Positions 27,989-38,396 are shown, counted from the first letter of the stretch. The stretch is 64,000 nt of DNA from Aeromicrobium ginsengisoli (GCF_004134905.2 NZ_SDPQ02000002.1:248001-312000), one strand, 5' to 3'. Numbers and translations: made by a program. Notes: generated from the sequence alone by a model not told the origin.

Positions 27989-28644
27989 GCCGTACGCACG
28001 ACGAGCTGAGAGAGTCCTTGGGCGCGTACGTTCTCGGCCAGCTCGACGACGCGGATCTGCTACGTGACGTCGAGCAGCATCTGGCCGCGTGTGCCGAGTG
28101 CCGAGCAGAAGTCGCCGAGATCGGACCCCTGGCCGCCGCGCTGAAGCAGATCGACCTCGACGACATACGACCGGTGGGCGTCGTGCCGCCGCCTGAGCTG
28201 GATGAACGCATCAGGCGGACGCTGCCGCAGCCGGTTCATGGCCTGCGTCGCTGGGCCCCGGCGGTCGGGGGTGTACTGGTGGGGGCCGCGGCGGCCACGA
28301 TCGTCGTGGTGGCGCTCCCGGAGCACGACCCACCGGCACCGACCATCATCACGGTACCGAAGGTCGAGTCGGTCGACGGCGTGACAGCGTCGGCCGGTCT
28401 GGTCGACCACACGTGGGGGGTCGAGATCAAGCTCACCACGAAGGGGCTGCCCGCGGGTGAAAGGTTTGAGATGTGGGTCGAGGGCGATGACGGCAAGGCG
28501 TACGACGCGGGCGAGTTCATCGGGGTCAAGGGCAAGGTCATCACGTGCGACATGAGTGCATCGGTGCTGCTGGCCGACGCGAAGCGCTTCAAGGTCGTCG
28601 ATGCACGCGGCACCGAGGTCATCGCCGCCGACTTGCCGTCCTGA
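27985..28644 (+). CDS. Membrane-anchored zinc-type anti-sigma factor (RskA-like)
   Basis: 219 residues. The N-terminal anti-sigma domain contains the HxxxCxxC motif (EQHLAACAEC, about 30-40), then one membrane segment (about 92-114, WAPAVGGVLVGAAAATIVVV) and an extracytoplasmic domain of about 100 residues (RskA-type, TKGLPAGERFEMWVEG). It is expected to bind the preceding sigma factor and free it after regulated proteolysis. Starts at GTG 27985, overlapping the sigma gene by 4 nt. Confidence 0.92.
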   Translation: MSRTHDELRESLGAYVLGQLDDADLLRDVEQHLAACAECRAEVAEIGPLAAALKQIDLDDIRPVGVVPPPELDERIRRTLPQPVHGLRRWAPAVGGVLVGAAAATIVVVALPEHDPPAPTIITVPKVESVDGVTASAGLVDHTWGVEIKLTTKGLPAGERFEMWVEGDDGKAYDAGEFIGVKGKVITCDMSASVLLADAKRFKVVDARGTEVIAADLPS

Positions 28645-28661
28645 CGCCCCTGTCAGGTGTC

Positions 28662-29471
28662 TCAGCAGGTCTGGAAGACGTAGCCCGCAGCGCCTCGCGG
28701 CACCACGTCGCGGTCGCGCAGCATGATCGAGTGGGTGCCGGCGCGAGCCGCGCAGGCGCGGCGATAGGCGGCGCGACCGTTGTCGGTGTACTCGATCTCG
28801 ATGACCCGTCGCCCGTACGTCTTGGTGTAGGCGCCGCACTCCCGGTAGACCTCGCACTCCTCGGCCACCGCGAAGTCGAAGCCGATGCCCTTGGCGGAGA
28901 GCTCCGGCGTGTTCTTCTGGGCGATGGCGAGGCCGGCACGATGCGCGTCACGGACGAGGAGCTTGGCGAACGCCACCGCGTGCGACTCACTGAGCAGCCC
29001 GCGTGAGCGGGTCCAGGAATCGAGGTTGTCGGGCTCGGTGCCCTGGAACCCGTCAGCGGCGCATGTCTCGAACCACGCCCCGACGATCCTGGCCAGCGTG
29101 GCCCGCTTGGCCGGGGTACGGATGTCGAGCAGGACCTCGTCGGGCCAGCCGGGATCGCGTACGAGGTTGCCGCTCGCGTTGCGCAGCAACAGCTTCGGAT
29201 GATGCGCCTTCCACCAGGCGTACGAGCCGGGTTGGGTCTGGAACGCGTTGACGTAACAGATCGAGTACGTTCCCTCGGCGGGCTTCGCCGTGCGGTCGCG
29301 GGTGACGATCTGGACGCTGGAGTCGGGTGTGTAGGCACCGCCGAGCTGGTAGTCGGCGACACCGGCAACCGGAGGACCCGCCAGGAGGCCGGCAAGGGCG
29401 ACCAGCGCTGCGAGGAACGCGCTCACGGGGCGTGCCGCTTGCGCAGGGTGGCCGGGGCGGCGATGTGCCAT
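28662..29471 (-). CDS. Secreted GH114-like (endo alpha-1,4 polygalactosaminidase) protein
   Basis: 269 residues. Signal peptide at about 15-37, then a TIM-barrel-like domain with SICYVNAFQTQPGS, LLDIRTPAKRATLARIVGAWF, GFQGTEPDNLDSW (likely acidic active-site residues) and the end GYVFQTC. Members cleave alpha-1,4-galactosaminoglycans in biofilms or are of unknown activity. The ATG at 29471 overlaps the upstream gene by 49 nt but gives a positively charged signal N-region. A GTG at 29426, forming a GTGA junction with the upstream stop, is the alternative start. Confidence 0.75.
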   Translation of the reverse strand: MAHRRPGHPAQAARPVSAFLAALVALAGLLAGPPVAGVADYQLGGAYTPDSSVQIVTRDRTAKPAEGTYSICYVNAFQTQPGSYAWWKAHHPKLLLRNASGNLVRDPGWPDEVLLDIRTPAKRATLARIVGAWFETCAADGFQGTEPDNLDSWTRSRGLLSESHAVAFAKLLVRDAHRAGLAIAQKNTPELSAKGIGFDFAVAEECEVYRECGAYTKTYGRRVIEIEYTDNGRAAYRRACAARAGTHSIMLRDRDVVPRGAAGYVFQTC

Positions 29472-29764
29472 GCGTTGACGATGAGCTCGAACAGCTCAGC
29501 GGGTTCGGCCAGGTCGAGGCGTACGAGGACGTAGTCGTAGCCGTCGTAGTGAGGCGTCGTGTAGTAGGCCGGGTCGTCGCCGCCGGTGAGCGCCATCTTG
29601 TCGGAGGTCGAGCACTTGATCGCGAGACCGCCGTCGTCCTCCGTGCGCAGGCGCGCCATGAGCTTGCCGGCGACCTTGAGGCACGGGGTCCCGTACGACG
29701 TGGACTCCGCGACCTCGGGCAGCGTCACGGCATACGCCACGACGTCCTCCCAGGTGACCGCCAT
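29423..29764 (-). CDS. MmcQ/YjbR family DNA-binding-like protein
   Basis: 113 residues, a CyaY-like fold family (DUF419). Typical motifs: WEDVVAYAVTLPEVAESTSYGTPCLKVAGKLMARL, DYVLVRLDLAE and the end LIVNAWHIAAPATLRKRHAP. Biological role not established. Start at ATG 29764 (MAVTWEDVV), with GAGACT 7 nt before it on the minus strand, possibly leaderless. Confidence 0.85.
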   Translation of the reverse strand: MAVTWEDVVAYAVTLPEVAESTSYGTPCLKVAGKLMARLRTEDDGGLAIKCSTSDKMALTGGDDPAYYTTPHYDGYDYVLVRLDLAEPAELFELIVNAWHIAAPATLRKRHAP

Positions 29765-29777
29765 GCCGCTCAGTCTC

Positions 29778-30281
29778 TCATCGCGGTGGTCGGTCGATCG
29801 GGTGAGCAAACTGGAGCTGGAGACCCGAGTTTGGGCTGAGGTAGTCGCCGTCCGGGACGAATCCGGCCTTGGTGATCACGCCGAGCGAGGCCGCGTTGTC
29901 GGGCCTGATCCTGGCGATCACCCGGTCGACTCGGGCGTCAGCCGCGGCACGGTCGAGCAGCAGTCGCACGACCTCCGACGCGTAGCCGCGGCGGCGCAGC
30001 TCGGGCGCGATGCTGTAGCCGAGCTCGACCTGGCCGTCGAGCGGTGCACCCTTGAACCCGGCGTTGCCGATGGCGGCGTCGTCCCTCACGACGGCCTGCA
30101 TGAGCCAGTCGGCGTTGTCGGGCCGGCCCTCGAGCAACGAGATCATGTAGCGCCAGATCTCGACCCGCTCGGCGAACCACGGGCTCATCGTCAGCCCCGT
30201 GAGCCGCTCGGCCTCATCGACCTTCTCGGCCGCCAACGCCTCGAACACGGGCATCGTCAGGCGAGCCAGGTGCAGACTCAT
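29778..30281 (-). CDS. GNAT family N-acetyltransferase (RimJ/RimL-like)
   Basis: 167 residues with the acetyl-CoA-binding motif [15 protein letters not shown] (about 95-110) and the downstream N-x-x-S helix ([15 protein letters not shown]). Members acetylate amino groups of proteins or small molecules; substrate unknown. ATG 30281 overlaps the truA stop (ATGA), so it is translationally coupled to truA. Confidence 0.85.
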   Translation of the reverse strand: MSLHLARLTMPVFEALAAEKVDEAERLTGLTMSPWFAERVEIWRYMISLLEGRPDNADWLMQAVVRDDAAIGNAGFKGAPLDGQVELGYSIAPELRRRGYASEVVRLLLDRAAADARVDRVIARIRPDNAASLGVITKAGFVPDGDYLSPNSGLQLQFAHPIDRPPR

Positions 30282-31069
30282 TCATCCCTCCTGCGGCGTG
30301 ACTCGGCGGCACGGGCGGCGAGCCCGGCGTCGTCGGGATAGACGACCTCCTCGAGCACCAGGCCGTGCGGCGGCATGACCATGACCCGGGCGTCGCGCGT
30401 GGCCTTGGCGAGCACCTCGTCGGTCCACTCCGGCTCGTACCGGCGCTCGCCAACGGCCACGAGCAGACCCATCAGCGATCGGACCATCGAGTGGCAGAAC
30501 GCGTCGGCGCGCACCGTCGTCTCGAGGCTGTCGCCGTCGCGCACCGTGCTGAGCTGGCGAAGCGTACGGATCGTCGTCGCGCCCTCCCGCTTCTTGCAGA
30601 ACGAGGCGAAGTCGTGCTCGCCGACCAGGCGGTCGCCGGCGGCGTTCATCGCATCGACGTCGAGGCGGCGCGGCCAGCGTACGACCGAGGTGCGCGTCAG
30701 GGGGTCGGGTCCGGGCGGACCGTCGAACATCCGGTACGCATAGCGGCGTTCCAGCGCCGCGAACCGGGCGTCGAAGCCGTCGGCCGCCACGGTCAGGGAG
30801 CGCAGGACGATGTCTTCGGGCAGGAGTCTGCGCAACCGGCGCTCGAGGTGCTTCGGGTCGACGTCGTCGAGGTCGACGTGGGCGACCTGGCCGCGCGCGT
30901 GCACGCCGGCGTCCGTGCGGCCGGCGCACGTCAGCTGGGCCGACCGGGGGAGTCGCAGGATCATCGCGATCGCGGCCTCGATCTCGCCCTGGACCGTGCG
31001 CAGGCCCGGCTGGACGGCCCATCCGCGAAAGCCGGTGCCGTCGTAGGAGAGGTCGAGTCGCAATCGCAC
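30278..31069 (-). CDS. truA: tRNA pseudouridine(38-40) synthase
   Basis: 263 residues. Makes pseudouridine at positions 38-40 of the tRNA anticodon arm. The catalytic Asp53 is in [17 protein letters not shown]. In most actinobacteria truA directly follows rplQ on the same strand. Here it is about 7.8 kb away and inverted, so the order has been broken. The GTG at 31069 has a -10 hexamer 6 nt before it and no ribosome-binding site. Confidence 0.96.
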   Translation of the reverse strand: MRLRLDLSYDGTGFRGWAVQPGLRTVQGEIEAAIAMILRLPRSAQLTCAGRTDAGVHARGQVAHVDLDDVDPKHLERRLRRLLPEDIVLRSLTVAADGFDARFAALERRYAYRMFDGPPGPDPLTRTSVVRWPRRLDVDAMNAAGDRLVGEHDFASFCKKREGATTIRTLRQLSTVRDGDSLETTVRADAFCHSMVRSLMGLLVAVGERRYEPEWTDEVLAKATRDARVMVMPPHGLVLEEVVYPDDAGLAARAAESRRRRDE

Positions 31070-31075
31070 CCGGTC

Positions 31076-31081
31076 ACGCTA
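31076..31081 (-). promoter_or_regulatory. -10 element of a leaderless promoter (truA)
   Basis: TAGCGT on the minus strand, 6 nt before the GTG start at 31069. Confidence 0.5.
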
Positions 31082-31090
31082 CCGGGCAGG

Positions 31091-31648
31091 TCAGCGCCAC
31101 GAGTAGAAGGACCACGCTCCCAGTGCCGCGCCGATCGTGCCGAGGGCGAGGTAGATGCCCCACCACAGGCCGGAATCGTCCGGTTTGCTGCTGGCGCCCT
31201 TGCCCGACGTCCACATCGCGCCACGGGACATCACGATGACGACCAGCCCTGGCAGGGCCATGAGCTCGAACACGATGCCGCAGATCAGCCAGCCCGGGTC
31301 GACCCCGCCGGGCCACGTGATCGCGTACTCGAGGAAGTTCCAGCCCAGCGAGCCGAACAGGAACGTCCACATCGGGACGAGGAGGTTCGGCGCGCTGAGG
31401 CTGATCGCCACGAAGCTGCCGACGAACGTCGCAAGAATCATGACCGGAATCGCGATGCCGATGAAGCCGGCGCCACCGGGGCAGGGCTGCGCGCTGACGT
31501 ACGGGCCACCGTCAGCGCACGAGCCGCCGACCTCCATGACGGCTCGCATGCTGAGGAACGCCCACGTCAGGGTGAGAGCGAGGATCACGACGCTGACCAG
31601 CAGCAGCCCGAGTCGTCGTACCGGAACCGCGGTCGGCGTCTCGCTCAT
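31091..31648 (-). CDS. Four-helix membrane protein of unknown function
   Basis: 185 residues with about four to five hydrophobic segments (LGLLLVSVVILALTLTWAFL; GFIGIAIPVMILATFVGSFVAI; WLICGIVFELMALPGLVVIVM; GIYLALGTIGAALGAWSF) and an outside loop with two Cys (GSCADGG, QPCPGG) that may form a disulfide. I do not recognise the family. ATG 31648 (MSETPTAVPVRR) is chosen. The longer frame upstream runs into a REP-like palindrome and is not coding. Confidence 0.7.
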   Translation of the reverse strand: MSETPTAVPVRRLGLLLVSVVILALTLTWAFLSMRAVMEVGGSCADGGPYVSAQPCPGGAGFIGIAIPVMILATFVGSFVAISLSAPNLLVPMWTFLFGSLGWNFLEYAITWPGGVDPGWLICGIVFELMALPGLVVIVMSRGAMWTSGKGASSKPDDSGLWWGIYLALGTIGAALGAWSFYSWR

Positions 31649-31665
31649 GCGGACACTGTGCCGCA

Positions 31666-31704
31666 CCTTGAGCCTGTCGAAGGGTCCTTTCGACAAGCTC
31701 AAGG
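31666..31704. repeat. REP-like palindromic repeat, copy 1
   Basis: CCTTGAGCCTGTCGAAGG and, inverted, CCTTTCGACAAGCTCAAGG with a 2-base centre. The same element is found at 41303-41344. Such GAGCyTGTCGA palindromes are scattered between genes in many high-GC genomes. This copy lies just after the gltA stop and may also act as its terminator. Confidence 0.8.
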
Positions 31705-31721
31705 AACATCAGGACACCTGG

Positions 31722-33017
<1,296 letters not shown>

Positions 33018-33143
33018 GATGGGTCTCCTGTGACGGCGGGGAATTGCCCTGCTGCGAGGTGATGCAGCCATCAACCAACTTAGTGCGGGTCTGCAATTCA
33101 CACGATCTGGGGTCATGGGTGTGAGACGAGGGGCCCCCTCGTT

Positions 33144-33173
33144 TTGACCCGAGTGGCTGCCGCCGGTTAACCT
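33144..33173 (+). promoter_or_regulatory. Promoter of rplM-rpsI
   Basis: TTGACC (33144-33149), 18 bp, TAACCT (33168-33173), about 93 nt before rplM. The same 18-bp spacing occurs in the rpsJ, infA and groES promoters. Confidence 0.7.
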
Positions 33174-33265
33174 TGTGTGTCGTGTCTCCGTCGGCTTGAG
33201 CCGCGGATGCGACCGCCGAAAGTTTTGATCAACCGCCACACCACCAAGAACGAGAAGGTCACGCC

Positions 33266-33709
33266 GTGCGTACGTTCAGCCCCAAGCCGTCTGACATCAC
33301 CCGTCAGTGGCACGTCATCGACGCCGAGGACATCGTCCTGGGCCGTCTCGCCGTCCAGGCTGCGACGCTGCTGCGCGGCAAGCACAAGCCGACGTACGCG
33401 CCTCACGTCGACGGTGGCGACTTCGTCATCATCGTCAACGCGGAGAAGGTCGCCCTGTCGGGCAACAAGCGCACCGACAAGCTGGCCTACCGCCACAGCG
33501 GCTACCCGGGCGGACTCAAGTCCATCGCCTACGGTGACCTGCTCGACAAGGATGCCCGCAAGGCGATCGAGAAGTCGGTGCGCGGCATGCTCCCCAAGAA
33601 CCGTCTGGGTGATCAGCTGATCACGAAGCTCAAGGTCTACTCCGGCCCCGAGCACCCGCACCACGCCCAGAAGCCCCAGCCGTTCGAGATCACGCAGATC
33701 TCCCAGTAA
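33266..33709 (+). CDS. rplM: 50S ribosomal protein L13
   Basis: 147 residues. Early 50S assembly protein. Markers: [47 protein letters not shown], and [34 protein letters not shown] start at 33266, matching the family N-terminus. rpsI follows after 11 nt. Confidence 0.98.
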   Translation: MRTFSPKPSDITRQWHVIDAEDIVLGRLAVQAATLLRGKHKPTYAPHVDGGDFVIIVNAEKVALSGNKRTDKLAYRHSGYPGGLKSIAYGDLLDKDARKAIEKSVRGMLPKNRLGDQLITKLKVYSGPEHPHHAQKPQPFEITQISQ

Positions 33710-33720
33710 AGAAGAGCATC

Positions 33721-34218
33721 GTGACTGAGACCAGCACCGAAGAGACCGAGTTCGAGACCAACGCCGAGGGTGTCGCATACACCTCGGAGACCGTTGGCTC
33801 CGCTGTCACCTCCGACAAGCCCGCGACGATCGCACCGGGTGCCGCGACGGGCCGCCGCAAGGAAGCCATCGCGCGCGTCCGCATCGTGCCGGGCACCGGC
33901 GTGTGGACCGTCAACGGCAAGCCGCTCGAGGAGTACCTCCCCAACAAGCTGCACCAGCAGATTGCCAAGGAAGCCTTCGCCGAGACCGGTCTGCAGGACC
34001 GCTTCGACGTCATCGCTCGCGTCACCGGCGGTGGCATGACCGGCCAGGCCGGCGCGCTGCGCCTCGGTGTGGCCCGCTCGCTCAACCAGATCGACGAAGA
34101 GGTCAACCGTCCGGTGCTCAAGAAGGCCGGACTCCTGACGCGCGACTCGCGCATCAAGGAGCGCAAGAAGGCCGGCCTCAAGAAGGCCCGTAAGGCTCCC
34201 CAGTACAGCAAGCGCTAG
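33721..34218 (+). CDS. rpsI: 30S ribosomal protein S9 with acidic N-terminal extension
   Basis: 165 residues; the usual core ([32 protein letters not shown] to the end [12 protein letters not shown]) covers about residues 42-165. The first 40 residues are acidic and Thr-rich ([19 protein letters not shown]), as in other actinobacterial S9. The C-terminal SKR reaches the P-site tRNA. GTG start at 33721 follows AAAGAAG. Confidence 0.97.
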   Translation: MTETSTEETEFETNAEGVAYTSETVGSAVTSDKPATIAPGAATGRRKEAIARVRIVPGTGVWTVNGKPLEEYLPNKLHQQIAKEAFAETGLQDRFDVIARVTGGGMTGQAGALRLGVARSLNQIDEEVNRPVLKKAGLLTRDSRIKERKKAGLKKARKAPQYSKR

Positions 34219-34224
34219 ACCGCT

Positions 34225-35571
34225 GTGGGCCGGATCTTTGGCACAGATGGCGTTCGCGGACTCGCGAATCGTGATCTGACCGCAGAGCTGGCTGTCGACC
34301 TCGCGGTCGCGGCAGCCCACATCCTCGGTGAGGTCGGTGCTTTCGCCGACCAGCGTCCGACCGCAGTCGTTGCCCGCGATCCCCGCGCCTCAGGAGAGTT
34401 CCTGGAGGCCGCGGTGGTCGCGGGTCTTGCGTCTGCCGGCGTCGACGTGCACCGGCTCGGCGTCGTGCCGACCCCTGGTGCCGCCTATCTGACGTCCTAT
34501 CTCCAGGCCGACATGGGCGTCATGATCTCGGCGAGCCACAACCCGATGCCCGACAACGGCATCAAGTTCCTCGCGCGCGGCGGCCTCAAGCTCGACGACG
34601 ACCTCGAGCTGCTGATCGAGCAGCGCCTCGAGGAGCCGTGGGACCGGCCGACCGGGTCAGACGTGGGCCGCATCGGCGACAGCCACGCGGGTGTGGGTGC
34701 CTACGTCAAGCATCTGGTCGCATCGTCTCCCGGCCCGCTCGACGGCCTCACGATCGTGCTCGACTGTGCCAATGGGGCGGCCTACGAGGTCGGGCCCCAG
34801 GTGTTCGAGCAGCTCGGCGCCACGATCATCCCGATCCACGCCGAGCCCGACGGCCTCAACATCAACCTCAACTGCGGCTCCACGCACCTCGACGACCTGC
34901 AGAAGGCCGTCATCCACCACGGCGCCGACGCCGGCTTCGCGTTCGACGGCGACGCCGACCGCTGCCTGGCGGTCGACCACTCCGGCGCCGTCGTCGACGG
35001 TGACCAGATCCTCGCGATCCTCGGCATCGCCGCGCGCGATGCCGGCCGGCTCGCCGACGACACCGTCGTGGCGACCGTGATGAGCAACCTGGGGTTCGTC
35101 CAGGCGCTGCACGCAGCTGGCATCACGGTGATCCAGACCGCCGTCGGTGACCGTTACGTCCTCGAGGCGATGCGTTCGGGCGGCTTCAACCTCGGCGGTG
35201 AGCAGTCGGGGCACGTCATCATGGCCGACTTCGCGACGACCGGTGACGGCGTCCTGACGGCGGTGCACCTCGCCTCGCGTATCCGCGAGACCGGTCAGAC
35301 GCTCGAAGAGCTCGCGTCGGTCATGACGCGGCTGCCCCAGGTGCTGATCAACGTGCCCGACGTCGACAAGGCCCGTGCCGACACCGACCCCGTCCTGCAG
35401 GGCGAGGTCGCGATCGCCGCGGCGCGGCTCGGCGACAGCGGTCGCGTGCTGCTGCGCCAATCCGGCACCGAGCCGCTGGTCCGCGTCATGGTCGAGGCGG
35501 CCACGCACGACGAGGCGACCGAGGTCGCACAGCACCTCGCGGGCGTGGTGCGCGCGACCCTCGCGCTCTGA
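34225..35571 (+). CDS. glmM: Phosphoglucosamine mutase
   Basis: 448 residues. Converts glucosamine-6-P to glucosamine-1-P for peptidoglycan precursor synthesis. Start [17 protein letters not shown]; the phosphoserine loop [11 protein letters not shown] has Ser104; the metal loop is FDGDADR; the phosphate-binding loop [14 protein letters not shown] is near the end. Starts at GTG 34225, 6 nt after rpsI, so probably in the same operon. glmS, the preceding pathway step, lies 4 kb downstream. Confidence 0.97.
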   Translation: MGRIFGTDGVRGLANRDLTAELAVDLAVAAAHILGEVGAFADQRPTAVVARDPRASGEFLEAAVVAGLASAGVDVHRLGVVPTPGAAYLTSYLQADMGVMISASHNPMPDNGIKFLARGGLKLDDDLELLIEQRLEEPWDRPTGSDVGRIGDSHAGVGAYVKHLVASSPGPLDGLTIVLDCANGAAYEVGPQVFEQLGATIIPIHAEPDGLNINLNCGSTHLDDLQKAVIHHGADAGFAFDGDADRCLAVDHSGAVVDGDQILAILGIAARDAGRLADDTVVATVMSNLGFVQALHAAGITVIQTAVGDRYVLEAMRSGGFNLGGEQSGHVIMADFATTGDGVLTAVHLASRIRETGQTLEELASVMTRLPQVLINVPDVDKARADTDPVLQGEVAIAAARLGDSGRVLLRQSGTEPLVRVMVEAATHDEATEVAQHLAGVVRATLAL

Positions 35572-35584
35572 CATGAGAACGTCT

Positions 35585-35650
35585 GGCGAAATTCGGGTAA
35601 ATCGCGGACAAGCGGTCTTATAGGTCTGTACTTTTTTGGGGAATTTCGCC
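35585..35650 (+). repeat. 10-bp inverted repeats flanking the promoter region of a secreted-protein gene
   Basis: GGCGAAATTC (35585-35594) and its exact reverse complement GAATTTCGCC (35641-35650) enclose 46 bp containing TATAGG and a run of six T. It lies between glmM and the gene at 35669. It could be a long-loop hairpin in the leader, a paired operator, or part of the glmM terminator (T run at 35632-35637). Confidence 0.5.
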
Positions 35651-35668
35651 TAACCCGAGGAGTACTCC

Positions 35669-36355
35669 ATGAAGTCCATCCGTTTGATCAGTGCTGCCGC
35701 CGTGGCGGCGGCCGGTCTCGTCGTGGTCGGCGCGACCACCGAGTCGGCCAGCGCTGCCGTGTCGAAAGACCTCACCACCACCTACTCGTCCGTCATCGCC
35801 GGTGAGAAGTTCAACCTCTCGGGGCACGTGCAAGCGTCTCGCACGGTCAAGCTTCAGTACCGGTCGAAGACCACCGATCCGTGGACCACCAAGTCCACGC
35901 CGACGACGAGCAGTTCCTCCGGGAACTTCGCCTTCACGAACCTGACCACGACCAAGACCCGCTACTACCGCTTCTACGCTCCGGCGACCGGCGACTACTC
36001 GAAGATCTTGGGCAACTCCAAGAAGATCACGGTCGTGACCCAGAAGGTCGGCTCGTACCTCACGCCGAACCCGATCTACTTCTACACCGATGGTGGGAGC
36101 GTGAACGAGACAGTGCACGCGGTGATCACGATCTACCCGGCGCGCGTGCGTCCGGTCAAGTTCACGACCCCGAACGGCACCAACGTCACCGTCTACACCG
36201 ATTCGAAGGGTCACGCAGTCGCACCCTTCAACCTCAACAAGGGCGCGGGAACCTACAGCATCGTCCCTGTCGTCCAGGCCACGAACGGGGCGCCGGCCAA
36301 GAGCGGTTCTCCGGCATCCATCTCCGTGCAGCGGGGATACTTCATCATCCTCTGA
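35669..36355 (+). CDS. Secreted protein of unknown function, copy A of a paralogous pair
   Basis: 228 residues. Signal peptide at 1 to about 30 (AAAVAAAGLVVVGATTESASA). The mature part is beta-rich with the pattern TVKLQYRSKTTDPWTTKSTPTTSSSSGNF and KKITVVTQKVGSY, which resembles carbohydrate-binding or Ig-like surface modules. I do not recognise a named family. The neighbour at 36494 shares VKLQYRS-T-WTTK, -YYRF/YWRY- and KK-VV-QKV, so the two are tandem paralogues. GAGGAG precedes ATG 35669. A strong terminator follows it. Confidence 0.75.
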   Translation: MKSIRLISAAAVAAAGLVVVGATTESASAAVSKDLTTTYSSVIAGEKFNLSGHVQASRTVKLQYRSKTTDPWTTKSTPTTSSSSGNFAFTNLTTTKTRYYRFYAPATGDYSKILGNSKKITVVTQKVGSYLTPNPIYFYTDGGSVNETVHAVITIYPARVRPVKFTTPNGTNVTVYTDSKGHAVAPFNLNKGAGTYSIVPVVQATNGAPAKSGSPASISVQRGYFIIL

Positions 36356-36365
36356 CGGTCTGTGA

Positions 36366-36393
36366 GGGCCCGGTCGGCATGCCGACCGGGCCC
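36366..36393 (+). terminator. Terminator between the two secreted-protein genes
   Basis: Perfect 13-bp stem GGGCCCGGTCGGC/GCCGACCGGGCCC with a 2-base centre, 10 nt after the stop of the first gene and followed by TTCGCCCC. Confidence 0.85.
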
Positions 36394-36493
36394 TTCGCCC
36401 CTTCCGGGAGGAATCCCGGTATTCACATGACGAGGCTCGAGAGCGTCTGTAGCGTTCAGGCGAGATGAGCTTTCTTCCAAGGAGGGAACCCAC

Positions 36494-37156
36494 ATGCGAG
36501 CCGTACGCGCGCTCTGTGCAGTCGCCCTGTCCGCCGCCGCTCTTGTCGCCGCGGGTGCGGCGACCCAGTCCGCCAGTGCGGCAGGTGCGCTGGACATCTT
36601 CTTCCAGTACCCGAACGCGATCAAGGGTGAACACATCTCCCCGTCCGGAACGATACCCTCGGGTGGCGTCCGGACTGTGAAGCTGCAGTACCGTTCAGGC
36701 ACGACGGGCGTGTGGACGACGAAGCTCACGACCAAGAGCGCACCCAACGGCTACTTCTACTTCCAGACCACCGACACCCGGACGCACTACTGGCGCTACG
36801 TCGTCCCGGCGGGCGGCGGCAAACCTGCCATCACCGGCACTCCGAAGAAGCTCCCGGTGGTCAGTCAGAAGGTCGAGTACTTCGGTGTCACACGCAGCTG
36901 CGACAACACCGGGCACAACATCGTCAGCGCGTGGGCCGACTTCTTCCCAGCTCGCCAGGGGCGCCCGGTGAAGTTCTCGACGCCCGAGGGTGATCGGACG
37001 GTGGTGCAGGACGGTCGCGGTGTCGCGCACATGGACGTCGTGACGGACGGGGGCGGGACGGTGGTCGTCCACGGCACTGCTCTGGTCTTCGATGCCGCTC
37101 CCGCGAAGTCGACCGGCAATGCGTCGGTCTCGCTGCCGATCTGCGCGTTGCCGTGA
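36494..37156 (+). CDS. Secreted protein of unknown function, copy B of a paralogous pair
   Basis: 220 residues. Signal peptide 1 to about 29 (ALSAAALVAAGAATQSASA). Shares the core TVKLQYRSGTTGVWTTKLTTKS and PKKLPVVSQKVEYFGV with the protein at 35669, but the C-terminal half has diverged and has two Cys (TRSCDN, LPICALP) absent from copy A. AGGAGGG lies 7 nt before ATG 36494. It has its own transcription unit, since a terminator separates the two copies. Confidence 0.75.
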   Translation: MRAVRALCAVALSAAALVAAGAATQSASAAGALDIFFQYPNAIKGEHISPSGTIPSGGVRTVKLQYRSGTTGVWTTKLTTKSAPNGYFYFQTTDTRTHYWRYVVPAGGGKPAITGTPKKLPVVSQKVEYFGVTRSCDNTGHNIVSAWADFFPARQGRPVKFSTPEGDRTVVQDGRGVAHMDVVTDGGGTVVVHGTALVFDAAPAKSTGNASVSLPICALP

Positions 37157-37190
37157 CATCCGGGACCCTGTCGATCCGCCGCGCGAACGT

Positions 37191-38165
37191 GTGACGATCC
37201 TCGAGCTCCTCGATCCCGCGAACGACGACCAGTTCGCGGCCTTTCACGACGTGTACGTCGCCGGGCACGACGACGAGTGGGACCGGCCTTACACGGCGCG
37301 CGAGCAACGGGCCGAGCTGCTGCAGGACGTGCCGCACCTGCGGATCGCGGGTGTCCTGGCCCGCGACGACTCCGGGACGCCGGTTGGGATGGGCTACGTC
37401 GAGCTCCCGCAGAAGGACAACCTCGACCTCGGCTACATCGACGTCGTCGTACGGCCGGAGCATCGCCGCCAGGGTCACGGCACCGCGGTGCTGGCGCGGA
37501 TCGCCGAGATCGCCCGAGTGGCGGGCCGGCACACGTTGTACGTCGAGGTGCGGTGGGATCTCGACCAGAAGGGTTCGGGCCGCACGGCGTTCGCCGAGGC
37601 GATGGGCTTCCGGCGCGACCTGGTCGACGCGCACCGGGTGCTGACGCTGCCCGCGGACCTGCCGGAGGCGCCGCCGCGCGACGGCTACACGCTGCACGCG
37701 TGGCGCGGACCGTGTCCGGAGGAGTGGATCGACCAGTACGCCCATCTGTTGTCGCTGATCGTGCAGGAGGCGCCGTCGGGCGACTATCCGCTCGAGAACG
37801 AGTTCTTCGACCGCGCCCGCATCCGCACCGACGAGCAGCTCCTCCGGCTGCAGGGTCGCGTGATGCAGGTCGTCGCGGCGGTGTCACCCGATGGCGTGCT
37901 GGCCGGCCACACGCAGCTGCAGTTCTCCGAGACCGACGCCCTCAACGCGTACCAGTGGGACACCCTCGTGCTGGCCGACCATCGTGGCCACGGCCTCGGG
38001 CTCTCCTTGAAGGTGCGGGCGATGGAGGAGGCCGCGGACCTGCTCGCGACCCGGCGACACGTCCACACGTACAACGCCGCGAGCAACGGCCCGATGATCG
38101 CGGTCAACGAGAAGCTGGGGTTCCGGCAGGTCGGCTGGCTCGGCGAGTACGTCCGCACGCGCTAG
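37191..38165 (+). CDS. Protein with two tandem GNAT acetyltransferase domains
   Basis: 324 residues. The N-terminal GNAT domain (about 1-150) has VVRPEHRRQGHGTAVLARI, the C-terminal one (about 165-324) has VLADHRGHGLGLSLKVRAME and ends with VNEKLGFRQVGWLGEYVRTR. Double-GNAT proteins include MshD (mycothiol synthase), but the substrate here cannot be inferred. The GTG at 37191 is chosen as the first in-frame start that leaves a normal N-terminus. Confidence 0.85.
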   Translation: MTILELLDPANDDQFAAFHDVYVAGHDDEWDRPYTAREQRAELLQDVPHLRIAGVLARDDSGTPVGMGYVELPQKDNLDLGYIDVVVRPEHRRQGHGTAVLARIAEIARVAGRHTLYVEVRWDLDQKGSGRTAFAEAMGFRRDLVDAHRVLTLPADLPEAPPRDGYTLHAWRGPCPEEWIDQYAHLLSLIVQEAPSGDYPLENEFFDRARIRTDEQLLRLQGRVMQVVAAVSPDGVLAGHTQLQFSETDALNAYQWDTLVLADHRGHGLGLSLKVRAMEEAADLLATRRHVHTYNAASNGPMIAVNEKLGFRQVGWLGEYVRTR

Positions 38166-38222
38166 GTGCGAGCGCACGAGTCCAAGCGATTCCGGCACTG
38201 TCGGGGACAGGCGCCGGTCGCG

Positions 38223-38392
38223 CCTCAGTCCGTCACCTTCTTCGAGGTGACTCCGAGCTTCCCGTGCTCGAATGTCAACCAGCAGGACGCCACGACGTTT
38301 GAGCCCGGGTCGCCACGACGGACCAGGAGAACAGCGCGCCGCCCAAGAGCTCGGCGCCGTTCACGTACAAGCAGGAGGTCTGCGACCTCTGA
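38223..38392 (+). pseudogene. Relic of a secreted/cell-wall protein gene (C-terminal fragment, frameshifted)
   Basis: One frame reads SVTFFEVTPSFPCSNVNQQDATTFEPG (38226-38306). A second frame then gives TTDQENSAPPKSSAPFTYKQEVCDL and a stop at 38390-38392. Together they look like one polypeptide with balanced composition, unlike the Arg-rich shadow frames around it. No start codon or signal peptide remains. It fits the tail of an Ig-like extracellular domain, but no family is recognised. Confidence 0.35.
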
Positions 38393-38396
38393 TCGC

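Noticed and set aside
31649..31702. N-terminal extension (MSLSKGPFDRLK...) of the membrane protein gene
   Set aside because: It is the translation of the REP-like palindrome at 31666-31704; the same text appears beside the second copy at 41305. The ATG at 31648 is a better start.
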